A stretch of DNA of 64,000 bases from the NCBI GenBank assembly GCA_025929585.1, contig JAICPY010000003.1, forward strand, positions 34,217-98,216. The letters run 5' to 3'. The notes under the pieces were generated by a model, which saw only the letters and a list, made by a program, of their open reading frames with translations, was not told where the DNA came from and did not search any database. Numbering within the stretch: position 1 is the first letter of the stretch; every line of letters starts with the position of its first letter. Both the position numbers and the translations under genes were made by a program. Source of the DNA: Steroidobacter sp. (GTDB lineage Bacteria; Pseudomonadota; Gammaproteobacteria; Steroidobacterales; Steroidobacteraceae). Positions 58,142 to 64,000 of this stretch are shown here, piece after piece.

Positions 58142-59171
58142 CACGATTCTGAACGTCGACGATGACGATGCCGCGTTGTATGCGACCAGTCGCATACTGC
58201 GCAGGGCCGGCTTTACCGTACTAGAAGCCAAGACTGGCGAGGAAGCGCTCGAGATCGTGCGTCGCGAACGCCCGCCGCTGGTACTGCTCGATATCAATCT
58301 GCCGGGAATCGACGGCATCGAAGTGTGTCGTCGAATCAAGGGTGATCCCGAGACCAGCTCCACCATCGTATTGCAGATGTCCGCAACGAGCATCGAACTG
58401 CGTGATCGCGTCGGTGCACTCGAGGCGGGAGCCGACTCGTTTTTGGTTGAGCCCGTGGAGCAGGAAGAGCTCGAGGCCGTGGTACGAGCGTTGCTGAGGC
58501 TACATCGATCCGAATCGACCCTTCGTGCAATGCTCGAAGAGCGCAATTTGCTGCTGCGGGAAATCAATCATCGAATCAAGAACAGTCTGCAGCTCGTCAC
58601 GAGCATCCTGAATTTACAATCGCAGGAGTTCACCGACCCTCAAGCTCGCGAGCGTTTTCAGCACGCGGTGTCACGCGTGATGGCAATCGCGTCAGTGCAT
58701 GAGCGTTTGTATCAAGACGATGATCCGATGACCGTCGCGATGGATGAGTACATCTCTTCGTTGTGCGTCGGACTATCGAACGCAAGCATCCTGGATCCGG
58801 GCAAAACGACGATCACAGTTCAGGTCGAGCGCGTGAGATTGCCTACCGAGGTGGCGGTACCGGTCGCCTTGATCGTGAATGAGTTGGTAACTAATTCGTT
58901 GAAGTACGCGCAGACCCCCAACGATCAGAATGTAATCAACGTATCGCTAGTTCGGATACCGTCGGGAGAATTGCGACTTTCGACGTCCGACAACGGTCGC
59001 GGCATACAGGGCAGCACAAAAGCGGAACAAAGCGGGCTGGGTAGGCGATTGGTGGATACGTTCGTGAGACAGCTTTCAGGACGCATCAAAACCCATTCAT
59101 CCTCCACGGGTTACGAGGTGGAGATCATATTTCCAGAGCAGGCTACATCGGCGTGGAGGCCCGGATCCTAA
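58125..59171 (+). CDS. Receiver-HisKA_2/HWE-type kinase
   Basis: The 348-residue protein starts with a receiver (LNVDDDDAALYA, LVLLDINLPGIDG) and carries a HisKA_2-type kinase domain with LLREINHRIKNSLQLVTSILNLQSQEF (His in NHRIKNSLQ). HATPase motifs (LIVNELVTNSLKYA, DNGRGI, GRRLVDTFVRQL) follow. The lysed D pocket is intact. It overlaps the previous gene by 17 bases and the next by 19, so the genes are tightly coupled. Confidence 0.9.
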   Translation: MQVVPDTILNVDDDDAALYATSRILRRAGFTVLEAKTGEEALEIVRRERPPLVLLDINLPGIDGIEVCRRIKGDPETSSTIVLQMSATSIELRDRVGALEAGADSFLVEPVEQEELEAVVRALLRLHRSESTLRAMLEERNLLLREINHRIKNSLQLVTSILNLQSQEFTDPQARERFQHAVSRVMAIASVHERLYQDDDPMTVAMDEYISSLCVGLSNASILDPGKTTITVQVERVRLPTEVAVPVALIVNELVTNSLKYAQTPNDQNVINVSLVRIPSGELRLSTSDNGRGIQGSTKAEQSGLGRRLVDTFVRQLSGRIKTHSSSTGYEVEIIFPEQATSAWRPGS

Positions 59172-59533
59172 TTGTGGAGGACGAAGCGCTGATCGCGCTT
59201 CATCTAGAGCAAATTGTCTTGGACGCCGGCCATCGCGTCGTCGGCATCGCCTTCGATCCCGAAGAAGCCAAAGAGATCGTCCGAAAAGAACGCCCCGATC
59301 TTGCTTTCGTAGACATGCGTTTGCGCAACGGTACGAGCGGCTTGGACGTGGCCCGCTATTTGCGCGAACAATACGACGTCCCTTCGGTCTTGGTGAGCGG
59401 CAATCTCGACAACGGCAACACGGAAGCCGCCACACAGTTGCGTCCCGTCGCGCTGGTTGGGAAGCCCTTCATGCCAGCCACCATCCTGGGTGCAATCGAC
59501 ATGGCGATCGCTCGACTGGATAATCGACACTGA
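59153..59533 (+). CDS. Single-domain response regulator
   Basis: A GTG-started 126-residue receiver alone: ILIVEDEALIALHLEQIVLDAGH, PDLAFVDMRLRNGTSGLD (phosphoacceptor Asp), VLVSGNLDNGNT and LVGKPFMPATILGAI (Lys). There is no output domain. HisKA_2/HWE kinases often pair with stand-alone receivers of this sort, so it is the likely partner of the upstream kinase. It overlaps that gene by 19 bases and closes the stressosome-linked operon. Confidence 0.9.
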   Translation: MEARILIVEDEALIALHLEQIVLDAGHRVVGIAFDPEEAKEIVRKERPDLAFVDMRLRNGTSGLDVARYLREQYDVPSVLVSGNLDNGNTEAATQLRPVALVGKPFMPATILGAIDMAIARLDNRH

Positions 59534-59690
59534 TACTGTTCGATGCCGGGGCCGACGAGAATCGCGGCCTCTTGGGGCGTCAGCGAATGATTTTCAGCCG
59601 CTCTATCGTCTAACGCCATATCTGCGGTCAACGATGGCGGCCTCGAGGATCGGCCATCGAGTCGTGAAACGTAGATCTTTCCGTCATCCT

Positions 59691-60458
59691 ATGGTCGCCT
59701 CTCAGATTCAACCTCTTTCTGCACACGACGGGCTGCAATTGTCGGTCGTGATTCCGGTGTGCAACGAAGCTGAAAATATCCGTGCGCTTGGATTGGAAAT
59801 CAGCGCCGCACTTTCTGGACGCGTGCTCTATGAAATCCTGTTTGTAGACGATGGCAGCACGGATGCAAGTGCGACTGCCATCCGGGAATTACACCGGGAC
59901 GTGTCGCAAGTTCGGCTGCTGCGCCACGCGAAGCGCAGCGGTCAGAGCGCCGCCATACGAACCGGCGTGCTCGCGGCGCGTGCCGATTGGATCGTTACAC
60001 TCGATGGTGATGGTCAGAACGATCCTGCAGACATTCAGACGCTGCTCGCCAGCTTGAGGAAAGATCGTAACGGTCACTTGAAAATGGTCGTCGGCAACCG
60101 AGTGTCGCGCCAAGATACGTGGTTGCGCCGAGTATCCTCGCGCATCGCAAATCGTATTCGACAGCGTATGCTCGGAGACGGTACGCCCGATACGGGTTGC
60201 GGCATCAAGCTCTTTGATCGAACCACTTTCTTGCGTGTGCCGGCGTTCGATCATATGCACCGATTTCTACCTGCGTTGTTTCAGCGCGAGGGATCCCAGG
60301 TCATCTCCGTACCCGTGCGCCATCGACGGCGAACTCGAGGCGTTTCGAAATACGGTGTTCACAATCGTTTGTGGGTAGGCATCGTGGACTTGCTCGCAGT
60401 GCGCTGGCTGATGCGCCGTGCTCCGAGATCAGTAGGTTCGGAAGAGGATTTGTCGTGA
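59691..60458 (+). CDS. GT2 family glycosyltransferase (DPM1/ArnC-like)
   Basis: The track ORF begins inside the receiver gene; ATG 59691 (MVASQIQPLSAHDGLQLSVVIP) starts near the domain, and ATG 59634 is an alternative. The 255-residue protein has LSVVIPVCNEAENI, EILFVDDGSTDASA, GQSAAIRTGVLAARADWIVTLDGDGQNDP (DxD-type) and TPDTGCGIKLF. It transfers a sugar from a nucleotide donor, likely to undecaprenyl phosphate. Unlike ArnC, no C-terminal membrane helix pair is evident. It overlaps the GT39 gene by four bases. Confidence 0.87.
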   Translation: MVASQIQPLSAHDGLQLSVVIPVCNEAENIRALGLEISAALSGRVLYEILFVDDGSTDASATAIRELHRDVSQVRLLRHAKRSGQSAAIRTGVLAARADWIVTLDGDGQNDPADIQTLLASLRKDRNGHLKMVVGNRVSRQDTWLRRVSSRIANRIRQRMLGDGTPDTGCGIKLFDRTTFLRVPAFDHMHRFLPALFQREGSQVISVPVRHRRRTRGVSKYGVHNRLWVGIVDLLAVRWLMRRAPRSVGSEEDLS

Positions 60459-62284
60459 TCCAATCCTGGTCGGAGCGTTGGCTACGACCCGGCAGTGCGA
60501 GTAGCAAGGACGTTCGTGTCGATCTGTTCTGGCTGCTCGGATTCGGTTTACTTTTCATCGCTACTGGCATCGGACTTCGAGATCCTTGGCCGGCCGACGA
60601 GCCTCGCTTTGCGCTAATCGCTCGAGACATGCTCGCGAGCGGCGACTGGTTCATTCCGCGCGTCGGTGGCGACATCTATTCGGACAAGCCACCGCTGTTC
60701 TTTTGGTTGCTTGCCTCGAGTCTTGCGCTCACCGGTTCCCTGCGTGCTTCTTTCCTGCTGCCTTCGCTGCTTGCAGGCCTCGGTTGCATTGTGCTGGTCT
60801 ACGACTTGGCGCGCCGGTTGTGGAATCGCGAAACAGCATTGATTGCGGGCGCGCTCTTGTTGCTCACGCCGCATTTCGTATGGCAAGCGCGCCAAGCGCA
60901 GATAGACGCGACTCTTTGTTTATGGACGACGCTCAGCTTGTATGGACTCCTACGTCATTTGCTTATCGGCCCGCAATGGCGTTGGTACGCGATCGGGTGG
61001 GCGGCAGCAGGATTGGGAGTGATTACGAAGGGGGTAGGGTTCCTGCCCTTACTCGTCTTGATTCCTTGGATGTTGATGGGGCGATCCTCTTCGCTCAATA
61101 AAGATGCAAGCTTCGCAAAATGGATGCTCGGGCCCTGCGTGTTCTTGCTTGTGGTCGGTGTGTGGCTCGTACCGCTGCTTGTGCTCTCGCATACCCATCC
61201 AGCGATCGCTGCATACCGCGATCAGATTCTCTTTCAACAAACGATCGAACGCTACACGGCGGCCTGGCATCACATTCAGCCGTTCTGGTACTTCCTCATC
61301 GAGGTCATTCCGCTGTTCTGGCTGCCGCTGACTGCGTTGCTGCCGTGGCTTTTGCCAAGGTGGCGAGATGCGGTGCTCGCAAGGGATCCTCGCATCGTCA
61401 TGCTGCTGAGCTGGATCGTCATCGTGATCCTGTTCTTCAGCGTCAGCGCCGGCAAGCGCGGCATCTATGTTCTGCCCGCAGTACCTGCGTTCGTGCTCGT
61501 GAGCGCGCCTTTCGTGCGCGAGATTGCACGCAAGGCGAGTGTTCAACGTATTGTGTTCGCGATTTCAGCAGCGATAGGCATAGTTTGCGTCGGTGCAGCC
61601 GCTTATCTCTGGCTTCATCCTGAAAGGCACGTCGAGATCAGCGAACGGTATGGCCTGAATCTACTCGGCCCACTGGCGTCGATCAGCATCGCAGTATTCC
61701 TCTCATGCATCCTGTTCCGCGGGCGCACGGCATTCGTAGCGTATGCGACAACAATTGCCAGCGTGTTGCTGGTAGTGAGCTTTTGGGTCAACCCGGCGCT
61801 GAACGAGGTCAGATCGGGCGCCGCATTTGTAGCACGAGTCGAGCAACGTGCGGATCCGCAGCGAGAACTCGCGTGGCCGGCATTCAAGGAGCAATACTTG
61901 CTTCACCTGCGGAGACCGATCACACATTTCGGCCACGCTCGCTGGCGCGACGCGGAGAATGAAGCTGCGGATGCAGCGCTCTGGCTGAACTCCAGTACCG
62001 ATCGTCAGCTCGTTCTCACTGAACAGGCTAAAGAGCACTGTTTCCCGGCAACACCTGCTGTCTCCTTGGGGAAGGCGAACAGAACCGAGTGGTTCCTGAT
62101 ACAAGGGATGGCGGCTTCACCGTGCATCAAGAACGGGAACTTGGAAGCCGCTTATCACTACGTGCCGCCAGGTGCCGAGCACGCTCCGACCGAGTCAAAG
62201 CTACTGTCCCGCAACGACTCGCATCATCTGCGCACACACCCAGGCGGCATACGTTCCGAGCGCATATCCAAGCACCGCGAGTAG
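60455..62284 (+). CDS. ArnT-like GT39/GT83 glycosyltransferase
   Basis: GTG 60455 overlaps the GT2 stop (GTGA) and follows GAGG. The 609-residue protein has about twelve membrane helices and the ArnT/PMT motif RDPWPADEPRFALIARDML (Asp/Glu near residue 36), then GDIYSDKPPLFFWLLASS. It transfers a lipid-linked sugar to lipid A or another acceptor on the periplasmic side. The GT2 upstream probably makes its donor. The last 28 codons overlap the end of the convergent DUF819 gene. Confidence 0.88.
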   Translation: MIQSWSERWLRPGSASSKDVRVDLFWLLGFGLLFIATGIGLRDPWPADEPRFALIARDMLASGDWFIPRVGGDIYSDKPPLFFWLLASSLALTGSLRASFLLPSLLAGLGCIVLVYDLARRLWNRETALIAGALLLLTPHFVWQARQAQIDATLCLWTTLSLYGLLRHLLIGPQWRWYAIGWAAAGLGVITKGVGFLPLLVLIPWMLMGRSSSLNKDASFAKWMLGPCVFLLVVGVWLVPLLVLSHTHPAIAAYRDQILFQQTIERYTAAWHHIQPFWYFLIEVIPLFWLPLTALLPWLLPRWRDAVLARDPRIVMLLSWIVIVILFFSVSAGKRGIYVLPAVPAFVLVSAPFVREIARKASVQRIVFAISAAIGIVCVGAAAYLWLHPERHVEISERYGLNLLGPLASISIAVFLSCILFRGRTAFVAYATTIASVLLVVSFWVNPALNEVRSGAAFVARVEQRADPQRELAWPAFKEQYLLHLRRPITHFGHARWRDAENEAADAALWLNSSTDRQLVLTEQAKEHCFPATPAVSLGKANRTEWFLIQGMAASPCIKNGNLEAAYHYVPPGAEHAPTESKLLSRNDSHHLRTHPGGIRSERISKHRE

Positions 62285-63436
62285 TACGCCCACCGGAGCA
62301 AGCGAAGGATGAAACGCGCTCGCGACAACCGGTGCACTGGCAGCCGCGCCGATGTTCGCTTGACTGCCCACTGCGAAATAGAACACTGGCGCACGAATCA
62401 AGCGCGCGACCAGCATCATCAGTCCCCCATGGAATAAAATCCACGTCGCACCGACACCGAACAGTCCCGGGTTCGTGAAGATTGCGCGCAAATCCATGTG
62501 CATGCCAATGCTTGCGATCAAGACATACAGCAGCAACGTGCCGATCTTCGATGCACCAACGCCCTCGAGCTCGCGCGCGCGTGTTGTCGATAACAGCATG
62601 CCGATCGTGGTTGCGATTACGACGATCCAAAAGAACTCGCTCGCGAGCGACAAGCGTTCTGCCCAAACAGCGCCTTGGAAGTAAGCTGCCAGCGGTGTAG
62701 CAACCCAATGCGAGAGCCCGGTCGCTCCGAATCCGACGCCGAGGATGAACATGTAATCGGGCAGCTTTGGAATGCGTGCATGCTCGGCTTCGAAACGCTC
62801 CATCTTCTCCCGTAGCGCAAGAATTGCGCTTCGATCCGCACCGCTACGCTGATCGATCTCGTCGGCTCGTCCCGCGAGATACAGCAAGAACGCCATCCAG
62901 ATGTTTGCGACGATGACATCCACCGCGAGCATCATTCCAAATAGATTGGTTTCGACGTTGAAGACTTCCTTCATTGCCGTCTGATTTGCACTGCCGCCGA
63001 TCCAACTACCCGCGAGCGTCGCCATCCCGCGCCACACATCTCCATCGACGGTATCGGGACTGATCCAGCTCCAGATCCATAGCACGAGCGGTCCGCCGAG
63101 AACGATGCCTAGTGTGCCTGTCAAGAACAGCACGATGGCTTTAGGTCCCAGTCGCGCGATAGCGGGGAAGTCGATCGACAGAGTCAACAGCACCAGCGTC
63201 GTCGGCAACAAGTAGCGAGAAGAGATGCCGTACAGCGCTGACGCATCGCCATCGATGATGCCTAACGTGTTGTATACCGCGGGCAGGAAGTAGCAGAGCA
63301 ACAATGCAGGAACGTAACGATAAAACTTTTTCCAGAACGAATGAGACGACTGCGTTGTCCAGAAAATCCCGCCTAAAGTCGCACTCAGCAGGCCGAGAAC
63401 GACAGCATCATTGGTGATCAGTGCGGTGGTGGGCAT
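62201..63436 (-). CDS. DUF819 family membrane protein
   Basis: The 411-residue protein has about eleven membrane helices. LITNDAVVLGLLSATLGGIFW at the N-terminus, ATLAGSWIGGSANQTAMKEVF and VGSQANIGAAASAPVVASAFHPSLAPVGVLLAVLGYALGTYAAW at the C-terminus are characteristic of DUF819 (YjcL-like). The G-rich inverted motifs suggest a secondary transporter of unknown substrate. The gene end overlaps the convergent GT39 gene by 84 bases. Confidence 0.88.
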   Translation of the reverse strand: MPTTALITNDAVVLGLLSATLGGIFWTTQSSHSFWKKFYRYVPALLLCYFLPAVYNTLGIIDGDASALYGISSRYLLPTTLVLLTLSIDFPAIARLGPKAIVLFLTGTLGIVLGGPLVLWIWSWISPDTVDGDVWRGMATLAGSWIGGSANQTAMKEVFNVETNLFGMMLAVDVIVANIWMAFLLYLAGRADEIDQRSGADRSAILALREKMERFEAEHARIPKLPDYMFILGVGFGATGLSHWVATPLAAYFQGAVWAERLSLASEFFWIVVIATTIGMLLSTTRARELEGVGASKIGTLLLYVLIASIGMHMDLRAIFTNPGLFGVGATWILFHGGLMMLVARLIRAPVFYFAVGSQANIGAAASAPVVASAFHPSLAPVGVLLAVLGYALGTYAAWVCAQMMRVVAGQ

Positions 63437-63497
63437 GGAGTAACAGCGCCAAGGGAAAAGGAAGGCGAGAGTGAGTGAGAATGCAACGGATGTCTAG

Positions 63498-63540
63498 ACG
63501 AGACATCTTTCGCACCCCGCACCCGCACGCCGCAGGTCAC
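63498..63540. repeat. Degenerate heptamer array (CGCACCC)
   Basis: Gacatctttcgcaccccgcacccgcacgccgcaggtcac has CGCACCC/GCACGCC units near 7-base period at the end of the partial DUF2269-type gene. No complementary arm is visible. Confidence 0.5.
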
Positions 63541-64000
63541 AGCACCGGCTTCAATACCATCAGTGCGGCGGCAATGACGGGCGCGAGCGTCGCGACCGCG
63601 GCCCAGATTTTCCAACGCCCTGCGAGTTGGGTGTAGCTGGCTTCATTAAACGGTGGCTGTTCGACCCCAGCGCGCGCTAACGCTAAGAGCTGACGCTGAA
63701 GCGGTGCGATACGAGTGCCGAACACTGCACCCGAAATAACGAACAAAACGATCGACCACAGTATCCAGCCCGTTCCGAGGATGGGAATTCTTCCCGCCAT
63801 CGCCGCCGCAACACCGGCAATCGCGATGATCAAAACACCCGGTGTCGTAAACAAACGGTCGCTACGAATGATCCCGGCCAGCGTATGCGCGAGCAAACGC
63901 GGATCGCGCGTGCGCCACGCGTGTTGATGCCAGAAAACGCCGGTAACGATGTTGCCCAAGAAGAGCACGACACCTGCAACGTGGATCAGCTTGAGGAGGA
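63537..64000 (-). CDS. DUF2269-type membrane protein (partial, extends past right edge)
   Basis: The frame is open to the right edge; beyond the track start at 63968 (a GTG) it reads LLKLIHVAGVVLFLGNIVTGVFWHQHAW, the family's N-terminal helix, so the true start is outside the window. Four membrane helices are visible (LFTTPGVLIIAIAGVAAAMAG, GWILWSIVLFVISGAVFG, WAAVATLAPVIAAALMVLKPV). It is an inner-membrane protein of unknown function. Confidence 0.85.
   Translation of the reverse strand, partial: LLKLIHVAGVVLFLGNIVTGVFWHQHAWRTRDPRLLAHTLAGIIRSDRLFTTPGVLIIAIAGVAAAMAGRIPILGTGWILWSIVLFVISGAVFGTRIAPLQRQLLALARAGVEQPPFNEASYTQLAGRWKIWAAVATLAPVIAAALMVLKPVL

Overview
The window reads as a chromosomal segment of a free-living Gram-negative bacterium of moderately high GC. 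Lnt, a TonB-dependent receptor, lipobox proteins, an ArnT-like glycosyltransferase and an IorA/IorB-type molybdenum hydroxylase all point to a proteobacterium. A gammaproteobacterium of the Steroidobacter/Xanthomonadales sort is my best guess, from protein style only. I see no rRNA, tRNA, CRISPR array, insertion sequence or prophage gene.

Layout. 0-4 kb: the end of a histidine kinase, two OmpR-type response regulators and an FAD/NAD(P)-binding protein between them. 4-14.9 kb: small envelope and membrane genes (DUF4168, EF-hand, DoxX, SUFU-like, the TIGR02587/TIGR02588 pair, the DUF2157-DUF4401-GDYXXLXY operon, a 2OG oxygenase-like TIGR02466 protein, SRAP/YedK, DUF418). 15.5-18 kb: exonuclease III and apolipoprotein N-acyltransferase. 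18.4-23.7 kb: a GH12-like secreted protein, a four-gene operon (cardiolipin synthase, DUF4166, DCC, saccharopine-dehydrogenase-like) and a GIY-YIG-like protein. 23.8-37.5 kb: TPR proteins, a cupin, a lipoprotein methyltransferase, an amidohydrolase, a lipase-like lipoprotein, a sialate O-acetylesterase, GFA, RsmC-like and RsuA-like RNA enzymes, and an aminotransferase. 37.5-41.1 kb: a minus-strand group that I read as a split borosin RiPP locus (peptide N-methyltransferase, GNAT, precursor peptide), followed by a TPR-GGDEF diguanylate cyclase. 41.4-45.4 kb: an IorAB-type oxidoreductase, DUF2058 and DUF1653. 45.6-52 kb: YfiR, two multidomain kinases and a TonB receptor. 53.6-59.5 kb: an RsbR-RsbS-RsbT stressosome operon continuing into an ATPase-SpoIIE phosphatase, a hybrid kinase, an HWE/HisKA_2-type kinase and a receiver protein. 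59.6-64 kb: GT2 and GT39 glycosyltransferases, DUF819 and a partial DUF2269-type protein.

Two things stand out. First, the borosin locus: the methyltransferase (40256-41047) carries the Y-x5-R-x3-Y and YGHPGVF signatures of the OphMA/SonM family. A 97-residue partner has a SonA-like helical leader with GQDA, a short hydrophobic Cys-Cys segment and an acidic tail. Second, the intergenic regions are full of short-period tandem repeats (7 bp, sometimes 8 bp). The word differs from site to site (CCGTCAA, GTGACGG, GGGACTA, GCCTATC, GGTCCGT, GTGATGAG), and an array is often followed within 20-130 bp by its own reverse complement, so each pair could fold as a long hairpin at a gene end. They also run into several gene ends and produce false N-terminal extensions in the ORF track. 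A separate GC-rich REP-like repeat occurs several times, once as a palindromic MITE-like pair.
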